This document shows, in pieces, positions 6,607-13,679 of a stretch of 13,884 nt of DNA; positions within the stretch are counted from its first letter, which is position 1; each line of letters begins with the position of its first letter. The translations under genes were made by a program, and so were the position numbers. The notes below the pieces were generated by a model. The model was not told where the DNA came from. It made no database searches and was given only the letters and a program-made list of their open reading frames with translations. The stretch comes from Candidatus Bathyarchaeum sp. Lineage in GTDB: Archaea; Thermoproteota; Bathyarchaeia; Bathyarchaeales; Bathyarchaeaceae. The stretch is taken from assembly GCA_003096235.1 (NCBI GenBank), contig PIXT01000071.1, forward strand, positions 1 through 13,884. The letters are read 5' to 3'.

Positions 6607-6907
6607 ATGAATGAATTATCGCTAAACATACAAAATAAACGTTCACATTTGGAATCAGATGTTTATTGAATGAATTAATAACATCATTCCTTCTTTTAAA
6701 ATTACGGGAATCAAGCTAAATAGTTGCAATCAAAATAATTTTCATGACATAACTACATTTAGAACAAACAAAACCCGCCAACAACAGATGCCGTTGCCAC
6801 AAACAATGCGCAAATAAAATTCCCAAAACCCAGCAGCTACAACTAAAACCTGCCCACAACGGTCACAGACTCAATACGAGCAAAAAACAACCGCCCAAAA
6901 CACACGA

Positions 6908-6922
6908 TTACAGTCACTGTAA
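6908..6922. promoter_or_regulatory. 15-bp inverted repeat TTACAGT-C-ACTGTAA, candidate operator
   Basis: Perfect 7-bp arms flank a single C, 73 bases before the ATG of the COG1751-like gene and just upstream of its presumed promoter. The symmetry and spacing fit a site for a dimeric regulator. The regulator is not identified. Confidence 0.45.
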
Positions 6923-6939
6923 CAAATACAAAGCACATT

Positions 6940-6953
6940 TAAGTAATTACTTA
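6940..6953. promoter_or_regulatory. 14-bp palindrome TAAGTAATTACTTA overlapping TATA-like box
   Basis: A perfect palindrome overlaps the TATA-like ATTTAAGTA (6938-6946), 42 bases before the ATG. Transcription would begin near 6966-6970. A protein bound here would block the TATA-binding protein, as expected for a repressor site. Confidence 0.45.
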
Positions 6954-6995
6954 CACCCCCATAACAACAAGAACGCTTAACTGGAACGGTTTGAC

Positions 6996-7568
6996 ATGAC
7001 AAATATCGTTTGCAAAACCACATATTTTGAAAGCCCAGGACCTAAAAACACTGACGAAACCCTCGCATTAGCAAAAAAACGCGCTGAAACACTCGGCATC
7101 AAAAACATCATTGTGGCTTCAACAACAGGCGAAACAGGAGTCAAAGCATCCCAAATTTTCAAAGACCACAATCTGATAATAGTAACCCACGTTACCGGAT
7201 TCACAAAACCTAACGTTCAACAACTCAGCCCCAAAAATCGCGAAATCATTGAAAATAATGGCGCGAAAATCCTGACAACAGCACATGCCTTTGGAACATT
7301 GGGGCGTGCCATCAATAAAAAATTCGGAACCCTTCAGGTTGATGGAATCATTTCAGCTGTTTTTCGCCTTTTTGGTCAGGGCGTAAAAGTTGCCTGTGAG
7401 ATTTCTTGCATGTCATCAGATGCTGGTTTGCTTAAAACTGGTGAAGAATCTATTGCACTTGGGGGTACTGGTAGGGGCGTGGACACCGCTGTGGTTTTGA
7501 AACCAAGTAACACGCACTCTTTTTTTGATTTAATAATAAATGAGATTATCTGTAAACCAAGGCTTTAA
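6996..7568 (+). CDS. Pyruvate kinase C-terminal domain-like protein (COG1751 type)
   Basis: A 190-residue protein resembling the stand-alone pyruvate kinase alpha/beta (C-terminal) domain family known from archaea as COG1751. Visible signatures are E21-x-x-x-x-A near the start, IIVASTTGETG (38-48), IIVTHVTGF (61-69), an A-H-x-F-G-x-x-G-R segment (96-104), FGQGVKVACEISCMSSDAG (126-144) and GTGRGVDTAVVLKP (157-170). In pyruvate kinase this domain binds allosteric effectors; here the catalytic barrel is absent, so it is not a pyruvate kinase. The biochemical role is unknown. The ATG has a modest GGAACGG site. Two palindromes upstream suggest regulated expression. Sense-strand T content jumps from about 16-18% to 37% near 7320 inside the gene. 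Confidence 0.85.
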   Translation: MTNIVCKTTYFESPGPKNTDETLALAKKRAETLGIKNIIVASTTGETGVKASQIFKDHNLIIVTHVTGFTKPNVQQLSPKNREIIENNGAKILTTAHAFGTLGRAINKKFGTLQVDGIISAVFRLFGQGVKVACEISCMSSDAGLLKTGEESIALGGTGRGVDTAVVLKPSNTHSFFDLIINEIICKPRL

Positions 7569-7586
7569 ACTTTCAATAATGTTATG

Positions 7587-7604
7587 TTTTTTGTATTTTA
7601 TTTT
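7587..7604 (+). terminator. T-rich terminator after the COG1751-like gene
   Basis: TTTTTTGTATTTTATTTT begins 18 bases past the stop codon. The clustered T-runs are typical of archaeal intrinsic termination, and the next gene lies more than 80 bases further with its own TATA-like boxes. Confidence 0.55.
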
Positions 7605-7640
7605 GATTAGTTTTGTGTGATAGTTGTTGTTTTTGGAAGC

Positions 7641-7690
7641 ATTAAATACCTATTAATAGTATAATGTATTAAGACGCAAGATTTAATACG
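7641..7690 (+). promoter_or_regulatory. Promoter region of the pilus operon
   Basis: Two TATA-like boxes, ATTAAATAC (7641-7649) and TTTAATAC (7682-7689), precede the ATPase gene. The first box is followed by the 10-bp palindrome CTATTAATAG (7650-7659). The distal box would start RNA near 7672, the proximal one near 7712, only some 11 bases before the ATG at 7723. Which box is used cannot be told. Confidence 0.45.
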
Positions 7691-7722
7691 TAGTGAGATT
7701 TTTACTGTATATACGATCTCCA

Positions 7723-9345
7723 ATGCAACACATCAAAAGTTTCAATGAGCGAATTTCAGGAGCATTACAATCCGCGGGCAGGGTTTTCAAAAAACAGAAA
7801 CTAAAACCTATACCTCCATCCCCGCCACCAAAACCTTTACCCAAAGGGTACAAAATTGTTGAAAGATATCCTCTATACGAACCATTCGCTCACGCAGCCA
7901 TCGCCAGAAATCCTCTAAGTGGAGAGTACAAATACATTCTAGACGAGCTTCGGCTTGACATATTAGAACGAAACGTGTATGACCGAATACTAGAAATCCT
8001 CCTTGCCGAAATCGCTTCGCCAGAAACAGAAATCGAGGATCCTAGACAATTTTTCGTTACTGAAGCTGAAAAGATTGTTGGCAAATACCGAATAAGTTTA
8101 GGTTGGTTGCCTGATGTTTCTTGGTCTAAAATACTTTACCATGCTCAACGAAATCTTGTTGGCTTCGGCAGAATTGATGCATTGATGAGAGACCCACACA
8201 TAGAAGATATTTCATGTGATGGTGTCGAGAAACCAGTCTACATTTGGCACAGAAAATATGAGAACCTTGAAACAAACTTGGTTTTTCATGACGACCAAGA
8301 AGTAGACGACGCTGTGGTAAAGCTGGTTCACATGGCTGGGAAACACGTAAGCTCAGCTTTCCCAATAGTTGACGCATCTTTACCTGGAAAACACAGACTT
8401 GCTGTCTGTTACAGACGGGAAGTAACACCCTTCGGAACCGCTTTCACCATAAGAAAATTCCGAGATGACCCATACTCAATTATCGATTTGATAAACTTAG
8501 GCACCCTATCCGAGGAGATGGCGGCTTACTTCTGGACTTGTCTGGAGAATAGAGCGTCTCTTATGGTATTAGGTGGAACAGCCTCGGGAAAAACAACATT
8601 CCTCAACGCCGTAGCTTGTTTGATCAAGCCAGGCAGCAAAATAATCACAATTGAGGAAACCGCGGAACTTAATCTGCCTCACGAAAACTGGGTATCTCTA
8701 ATTGCGAGGAGAAGTTATGGTCTCGGAGAAAACCTCACCGGAGAAGTAACTCTCTTCGATCTAGTCAAAACCTCGATGAGGCATCGTCCAGATTTGATTG
8801 TGGTCGGTGAGATTCGAGGAAGTGAAGCATACACCCTGTTCCAAGCGTTGGCAACGGGTCACGGCGGTATGGCTACAATGCACGCAGACTCTGTAGAATC
8901 CGCTGTCAAGCGGTTAATCCAAAAGCCAATGGATATTGCACCTGCATACATGCCTCTCATGAACATTGTCGCGTCTATTCAGCGAGTGCACTTGCCGCAA
9001 TCCAAAACAGGTGAAATGACGGCTTACAGACGAATACTTTCTGTGAACGAAATTGCGGATTACGAGGATTACCGGAACACTTTCACATGGAAGGCTGCTG
9101 GTGATGTTCACGATTCTAACTTCAAAAATGGTATAATGCTTAACGCCATAACTGAACACAGAGGAATATCCTGGAAAGAATTAATGGATGAGATGAAACG
9201 TCGAGAAAACGTGTTGCGTTGGATGAGGCAACGTAAAATTAGAAGTTACAAAGATGTCGCGGGGGTAATAACTGAATATAACGCCAAACCTGAAGAGTTC
9301 TATGAGAAGGAGGTTTTAGCTGATGCCCCTGCTAAAAACTCTTGA
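7723..9345 (+). CDS. Type IV pilus/type II secretion-like assembly ATPase (GspE/TadA/ArlI family)
   Basis: A hexameric-type ATPase expected to drive filament assembly at the cytoplasmic side of the membrane. Numbered from the ATG at 7723 (540 residues), Walker A is GGTASGKTT (284-292), the Asp-box region is IITIEETAEL (307-316), Walker B is DLIVVGEIRG (357-366), and the His box is TGHGGMATMHAD (378-389). A proline-rich linker near residue 30-40 and an N-terminal domain precede the core, as in archaeal secretion ATPases. A GTG at 7693 would add 10 residues; neither start has a good Shine-Dalgarno, and ATG is preferred. The gene overlaps the TadC-like gene by 23 bases. Neighbouring pilin genes make pilus assembly likelier than archaellum; no archaellum-specific genes are visible. 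Confidence 0.93.
   Translation: MQHIKSFNERISGALQSAGRVFKKQKLKPIPPSPPPKPLPKGYKIVERYPLYEPFAHAAIARNPLSGEYKYILDELRLDILERNVYDRILEILLAEIASPETEIEDPRQFFVTEAEKIVGKYRISLGWLPDVSWSKILYHAQRNLVGFGRIDALMRDPHIEDISCDGVEKPVYIWHRKYENLETNLVFHDDQEVDDAVVKLVHMAGKHVSSAFPIVDASLPGKHRLAVCYRREVTPFGTAFTIRKFRDDPYSIIDLINLGTLSEEMAAYFWTCLENRASLMVLGGTASGKTTFLNAVACLIKPGSKIITIEETAELNLPHENWVSLIARRSYGLGENLTGEVTLFDLVKTSMRHRPDLIVVGEIRGSEAYTLFQALATGHGGMATMHADSVESAVKRLIQKPMDIAPAYMPLMNIVASIQRVHLPQSKTGEMTAYRRILSVNEIADYEDYRNTFTWKAAGDVHDSNFKNGIMLNAITEHRGISWKELMDEMKRRENVLRWMRQRKIRSYKDVAGVITEYNAKPEEFYEKEVLADAPAKNS
9311..9325 (+). promoter_or_regulatory. Shine-Dalgarno inside the ATPase gene, for the TadC-like gene
   Basis: A strong AAGGAGGT site (about 9308-9314) lies inside the 3' end of the ATPase gene and fixes ATG 9323 as the start of the next gene. 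It implies ribosomes reinitiate within the polycistronic message. Confidence 0.6.
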
Positions 9346-11014
9346 AGGTGTCTCCTATCGCCTTTTTGGTGGTATTGCTCCAAAGTTCTTGAGTGGAGTC
9401 TTCGAGTTCAAGGAGCACCTATCTAAAGCAGGAATCAAAATTTATCCTGAAACGTACATTTCCTTAATGTTTTTAGTTGCCACTTTGACGTTGCCTATTT
9501 CAATTATTGCACTTGTTCTTATTTACTTCACTAAAATTCTTTTTCTGATTTTCTTGGTACCACTGCCAATCTATGTCATGATCGGTTTTATGGTTGCCCC
9601 TAGTTCAAAGGCTGGCGAAAGGGCTAGTGCCTTGGAGCGGGAGATGCCTTTTGCGGCAACATATGTTACGGTTATGGCGTCAGGTGGTATACCGCCTTAC
9701 ATGAGTTTTAAGCGCCTTACAGAGGTTCAATTGTTACCTGCGACACGTAAGGAAGCTAGAAGTCTAATTCGAGATGTGGAAATTTTTGGAGTAGACCCGC
9801 TTAGTGCTCTGGAAAATTCTGCTAAGTATAATCCGCTGGATATTTTTAGAGACTTCATTTCAGGATATGCTTCCACGGTCATCATAGGCGGTGACGTTAT
9901 TCATTTCCTTGAAACAAAGGCTCAGGAAATCTTTAAGGCAGGCTCCATGAGGGTTAAAGCTACTGCTGAACGCATGGGAATGCTTCTGGAATCATTTATC
10001 ATCGTGATGGTTCTAATGTCCCTTTGTTTCTACATCCTATTCAGCGTAGAATCCATATACAGCACAGGCATGGACATGGGCTCCAACGTAATCTTGTACA
10101 CTTACGTTTTCACTCCGTTGCTCTCTATTGTCTTCTTGTATCTTGCTCACGGTATGCAGCCAAAAAGTCCACTCAGCGAATATAGACCCTACAAGGTATA
10201 CGCTATCTCATCAGCCATAGGAGTTCTAATTCTTTTGCTCCTCACTGGATTCTTTGGTATGATTGCAACTCCACTCCAAAACCTTGTTGATTTACCAATC
10301 GCGGTTTCTATCACTTTGATAATTTCTGTTGTGCCACCTGCCATTGTGCACCAAAAGATTGCGGGTAAAAAAGCGAGTATGGAACGTGGTATATCCAACT
10401 TTCTTAGGGACATGACAGAAACCCGCAAGACTGGGCTTTCCCCAGAAGCGTGTATTTCAAATCTTTCAGACAGGGACTATGGAGCATTCTCTAAGGAACT
10501 AAAGCGTATGTCCTCGGATATCGGTTGGGGTATTCCGATGAGAAACGTGATTATGGAGTTTGTGACGAAAACCAAGAGTTGGATGTCCCAAATTGTAATG
10601 TTTTTGCTATTGGAAGCTGTTGACGTAGGAGGCGGTACAATATCAATGATTGAGTCTCTTGCGCGATTCAATAACATGACTCAAGAAGTTGAGAAAGAAA
10701 AGAGAATGAGCGTTAGACCTTACATGATTATGCCCTATTTCGGTGCAATATTGCTGGTAGCAACAACTCTAATGACGCTTCTTTTCACCACCAACACAAT
10801 TGCCATGGGCGGTGAAACTGCAGCTTCTACTGCAGACACAGGTGAGCTAACTTTAGTCTTTACTGTATCCGTAATCACACACTGTTACTTGATTGGATTA
10901 GTTTGTGGCAAGATCAGTGAAGAATCTCTGGCTGCTGGTTTCAAGCATTCTGCGTTGCTCGTCCTGATTGCTATTGTTGCATCAAAGGTTGTTCCACTGA
11001 TGATATCGTTTTAG
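9323..11014 (+). CDS. Fused double TadC/GspF-type pilus platform protein
   Basis: A 563-residue membrane protein made of two GspF/TadC-like units. The first cytoplasmic domain is about 100-220, with the E-M-P-F-A-A-T-Y-V-T-V-M-A-S-G-G-I-P signature at 107-124; the second is about 352-465, including the D-V-G-G-G-T-I segment at 434-440. Hydrophobic segments lie near 46-66, 70-91, 223-242, 257-276, 293-313, 325-344, 470-490, 510-528 and 544-562. In the family this protein anchors the filament base and couples to the ATPase. The tandem arrangement is common in archaeal TadC-like proteins and may replace the dimer of single-domain bacterial proteins. It has an AAGGAGGT ribosome site and is followed by the pilin gene after 14 bases. 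Confidence 0.9.
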   Translation: MPLLKTLEGVSYRLFGGIAPKFLSGVFEFKEHLSKAGIKIYPETYISLMFLVATLTLPISIIALVLIYFTKILFLIFLVPLPIYVMIGFMVAPSSKAGERASALEREMPFAATYVTVMASGGIPPYMSFKRLTEVQLLPATRKEARSLIRDVEIFGVDPLSALENSAKYNPLDIFRDFISGYASTVIIGGDVIHFLETKAQEIFKAGSMRVKATAERMGMLLESFIIVMVLMSLCFYILFSVESIYSTGMDMGSNVILYTYVFTPLLSIVFLYLAHGMQPKSPLSEYRPYKVYAISSAIGVLILLLLTGFFGMIATPLQNLVDLPIAVSITLIISVVPPAIVHQKIAGKKASMERGISNFLRDMTETRKTGLSPEACISNLSDRDYGAFSKELKRMSSDIGWGIPMRNVIMEFVTKTKSWMSQIVMFLLLEAVDVGGGTISMIESLARFNNMTQEVEKEKRMSVRPYMIMPYFGAILLVATTLMTLLFTTNTIAMGGETAASTADTGELTLVFTVSVITHCYLIGLVCGKISEESLAAGFKHSALLVLIAIVASKVVPLMISF

Positions 11015-11028
11015 GAGGAAACTTGATA

Positions 11029-11919
11029 ATGGTGTTCAAAGTTCAAAAGAAAAGGTCAGGTAAACAGGCGTTTAGTCCAGTCATATCTACGGTAATTATG
11101 ACTGGCGCTATGATCGCTATTCTAAGTGTTGCTTTGGTTTTTGCTAACAATTTGTTGTGGTCCAGAGTTGCTGAAGGTGAATTTGATTCTTCGAAGCAGT
11201 TTATGCAGTCTATTGGTCTTCAGATAGATGATGTAGCTTGGACTACGGGACGCACAGAGACGATAACTTACGCGAGTCAGCATGGAGCTGTTGTGTTGGA
11301 ACCGGATGTGCTGTCTTACAATGTGACTGTGGAAACAAGTGAAAACACATATGAGTTTCTGAATTCAACTGGAGCGCTCATGTTTAACCTTCCAATATCT
11401 CAATATTCAATAAGCGATGGTTACTGGATGCCAATATTCCCAAGTTCAGATGAGTCTCTTACTTTGAAGGGCACTTCTGCTCCTGTAGCGCGGGTGTTTG
11501 AGGTTGAGAAAGTGCCTATGACTGGTGGAAATTTCCTACGGGTGGTTGTTGCGCCATCTGTTAGAGTTCTTTTCTCTGCGATTAACTCTACCACAAACAC
11601 ATACTATATTCGAATGTATCTTCCTGTTCTTAGTGCATCCCCATACTCTAGCTTCTCACAATCCATTACTTTGGCTGCAGAGAGTGTCCAAGCCTACACT
11701 CTGAACAATGTTGAAAGCATCACCGTTTCTGTAGATTTCCCTAAAGGAACTTCAGATGGTTTTGATTCTGAGTTCTTTAATTTTCCCGATGATGTTCTTC
11801 CATATGATGATGACTCTGAGGAGCTCGTTATTCCTCCTATTGTAATTCCTCATGAAGCTGATGAATACGATAATGTTGTTCTGGAGCTTTATCTCAGCGA
11901 GGTGTCCGTCGGATTTTGA
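11029..11919 (+). CDS. Archaeal type IV pilin-like protein
   Basis: A 296-residue secreted protein from ATG 11029; a TTG at 11023 would add two residues, and GGAGG at 11014-11018 serves either. The N-terminus carries a basic leader (KVQKKRSGKQA) followed by FSPVISTVIMTGAMIAILSV, the hallmark of archaeal pilins with the SPVI motif. By alignment with haloarchaeal pilins, prepilin peptidase would cut just before F15, after A14 instead of the usual Gly; G11 is an alternative. The long hydrophobic helix (about 17-40) would form the filament core. The rest is beta-rich with several N-x-S/T sequons (e.g. NVTVE, NSTG, NSTTN), so it may be N-glycosylated. The C-terminal part is strikingly acidic (PYDDDSEE). 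It is the best candidate for the major pilin. Confidence 0.85.
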   Translation: MVFKVQKKRSGKQAFSPVISTVIMTGAMIAILSVALVFANNLLWSRVAEGEFDSSKQFMQSIGLQIDDVAWTTGRTETITYASQHGAVVLEPDVLSYNVTVETSENTYEFLNSTGALMFNLPISQYSISDGYWMPIFPSSDESLTLKGTSAPVARVFEVEKVPMTGGNFLRVVVAPSVRVLFSAINSTTNTYYIRMYLPVLSASPYSSFSQSITLAAESVQAYTLNNVESITVSVDFPKGTSDGFDSEFFNFPDDVLPYDDDSEELVIPPIVIPHEADEYDNVVLELYLSEVSVGF

Positions 11920-11955
11920 CTCTAGTAAAATTGAGAACAAAGGAGGCGTGTACGA

Positions 11956-12429
11956 GTGCCGAGCGTGACAATTGAATATGTTATCTTAATTCCGCTGCTG
12001 TTCACTCAAATCATAGTTTTTCCATTCGTGGCAAGCACAATGACCTCCAGTTGGCAAGACTCCCAAAGAGACATCCAACTCCAAGACGCTGCGAACCATC
12101 TGGCGAGTACAATCCAGCAGTTTTATCTGACCGTTAATCGGGACGAGATTTTGGTGGGCACTGTAACTCAGGCGTCAACTCTTCCGGTGACAATTGGTTC
12201 TTATCCGTATAATGCCACAGGTTCGCTCAGTGAGCCTGCAGACGGCTCCGCTAAGGTTCTAACTGTTACTTTGACTTTGGATACAGTAGATAACAATGTT
12301 ACAGCGGCGGCTATGCTTGGTCCTAATGTGAAATGGATTGATTCAACTCTGCGAAGTAACTCTGTTGACGCTTCTGTTAATGTACAGAAGTTTTCTAATG
12401 GTACACTTGTTTTCTCTTTTGGAGGTTGA
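11956..12429 (+). CDS. Small pilin-like (TadE-like) secreted protein
   Basis: A 157-residue protein starting at GTG 11956, with AGGAGG at 11941-11946. Upstream in-frame codons reach a stop without another start, so a longer leader is excluded. The N-terminus P-S-V-T-I-E-Y-V-I-L-I-P-L-L resembles TadE-like minor pilins and the T-I-E-Y part of pilin class III signals, with one hydrophobic segment (about 8-30). A polar extracellular domain follows, with N-x-S/T sites (NATG, NVTA, NGTL). It likely caps or initiates the filament, or is a minor subunit. How it is processed is unclear because almost no leader precedes the hydrophobic segment. The following gene starts 4 bases after the stop. Confidence 0.8.
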   Translation: MPSVTIEYVILIPLLFTQIIVFPFVASTMTSSWQDSQRDIQLQDAANHLASTIQQFYLTVNRDEILVGTVTQASTLPVTIGSYPYNATGSLSEPADGSAKVLTVTLTLDTVDNNVTAAAMLGPNVKWIDSTLRSNSVDASVNVQKFSNGTLVFSFGG

Positions 12430-12436
12430 TTAAATG
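12420..12436 (+). promoter_or_regulatory. Shine-Dalgarno GGAGGT overlapping the upstream gene end
   Basis: GGAGGT lies in the last codons of the small pilin-like gene, 7 bases before ATG 12434. The position makes translational coupling of the two secreted proteins likely. Confidence 0.5.
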
Positions 12437-13663
12437 GCAGGAGCTACAATAGATCACATGGTTTCACTCACGATTCTCATAGCGGCGCTTTTGATAGCCA
12501 TGATGACCTATAACGGAATGTTTGCGTCGGCAATTGAATACGACAATAACCGTCAAGTTGCCAATAAAGCCGTTGATTTGATGAATGCCATTTGTTTATC
12601 TCCAGGAAGCCCTGCTGACTGGGGCGAGACGGACTCTTCTGTTTTAGGTTTTGGTCTTCAAGACCCTGATGCTGGCGGTTATACCTTAAGTCCGCATTCA
12701 ATAATGAGATTAAATACCACGTCCAACGAGAACCCACTTATTGAGTATCCTAAAGACTCAGGTGTGTTCTATAACAATATTAGTACTAGTTATGGACATG
12801 CCATACTTAATCCAATAGGAGATTGCATCAATTACACATCTACTTCTGAGCTATTAGGCGTAAATGGAACTTACGGTTTCAGCGTTGATATCACCCAAAC
12901 ATTAGATGTCACTATTTTACAGGTTAATGATGATCCACTCACACTCAATGTTAATGTAGCAGGGTCAGGACTGCCTCTGAGTGGTGCAACACTAAATTCT
13001 TATCTTTTTTATCTGAACAAACCTGTTGATACTGATTTTCCTCTAATTACTTCCTATTCAAACGTTACTCAGACTGGTCCGTCTGGTTCGGTGGATATAG
13101 AATTTGATGTAAGCAACGAGGGTGAAGGTTGTGCTTACTCATTTCTTGTCTACGTTAATCTTGGCGGAGTCAATGGTGTTGGCTATTTTACGTCTAATAC
13201 TATTTCTGATGACACTCAGTATATTGTGCCACTGGTTGACGGCTTTGATGTTGATGATGACTACATGAAAATTATTCTTACGCACAGCTACAACATCTTG
13301 CCTATAGAAAATAACGCTGCAGCTCATTATAACGCTTCTTTCTTTACTTTGACTTCGGATTTTCAGTTGCAACAGTTTGATTTGGAAAATTCTACGGGGC
13401 TGCTTAATACAGGAACAAAACTTTACAATACAACTCGAATTCCGAGTTCTGAATCTGGTATTCTAGTTATTTCATACCTGGCTAACGGTCGACTAGGAAG
13501 TGTTATTGTTCCTTGGGGTATTGGTGCTCTTGGTGTTTCTGCTTCTTTTGGTGGCAGTTTTGGTTCTTCGGGTTACGATTTTGTTGCCACAGAGATCAGA
13601 CAGGTGACGATTAACGGTATATCATATCATGTGAAGGTGTCTACATGGAAATTGAGGACTTAG
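12434..13663 (+). CDS. Large secreted pilin-like protein with P-G-S-P-x-D-W-G motif
   Basis: A 409-residue protein. A very short N-terminus (MAGATIDHM) leads to one hydrophobic segment (about 8-25), then a predicted helix (IEYDNNRQVANKAVDLMNAI) and SPGSPADWG (56-64). A G-x-P-x-x-W-G element after such a helix is a recurring feature of archaeal pilin-associated proteins. Residues about 165-260 look like a beta-sandwich (PLSGATL, GPSGSVDIEF) similar in pattern to carboxypeptidase-regulatory-like folds. Many N-x-S/T sequons (NTT, NIST, NYTS, NGTY, NVTQ) suggest glycosylation. It is probably an adhesive or tip subunit of the filament; this is inferred from context. GGAGGT precedes the ATG. Confidence 0.82.
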   Translation: MAGATIDHMVSLTILIAALLIAMMTYNGMFASAIEYDNNRQVANKAVDLMNAICLSPGSPADWGETDSSVLGFGLQDPDAGGYTLSPHSIMRLNTTSNENPLIEYPKDSGVFYNNISTSYGHAILNPIGDCINYTSTSELLGVNGTYGFSVDITQTLDVTILQVNDDPLTLNVNVAGSGLPLSGATLNSYLFYLNKPVDTDFPLITSYSNVTQTGPSGSVDIEFDVSNEGEGCAYSFLVYVNLGGVNGVGYFTSNTISDDTQYIVPLVDGFDVDDDYMKIILTHSYNILPIENNAAAHYNASFFTLTSDFQLQQFDLENSTGLLNTGTKLYNTTRIPSSESGILVISYLANGRLGSVIVPWGIGALGVSASFGGSFGSSGYDFVATEIRQVTINGISYHVKVSTWKLRT

Positions 13664-13679
13664 GTGGTGATTGGCGTTG

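Larger units (their letters stand above)
6564..6995. other. 432-bp divergent intergenic region
   Basis: This region holds the signalling-operon promoter (left), an 11-bp direct repeat TGAATGAATTA (6608-6618 and 6667-6677), a T-poor tract (6771-6900, 13 T in 130 bases) and two palindromes before the COG1751-like gene. A stop-free frame across 6753-6975 is explained by the lack of T and has no start codon. No RNA gene was recognised. Confidence 0.5.

Noticed and set aside
6765..6840. Minus-strand frame giving a hydrophobic peptide (L-L-G-F-G-N-F ... F-C-L-F) ending in a stop
   Set aside because: It is short, preceded by in-frame stops, and T-rich strands produce hydrophobic translations by chance. 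No start codon or homology is evident.
6753..6975. A stop-free plus-strand frame of about 70 codons before the COG1751-like gene
   Set aside because: It lacks a start codon and encodes a His/Lys/Asn/Gln-rich chain with few hydrophobic residues. The absence of stops follows from only about 10% T.
8126..8428. 100-codon minus-strand ORF inside the ATPase gene
   Set aside because: It is opposite a clearly conserved secretion ATPase and rich in Cys, Arg and Gln with no start signal. It is a shadow of the real gene.
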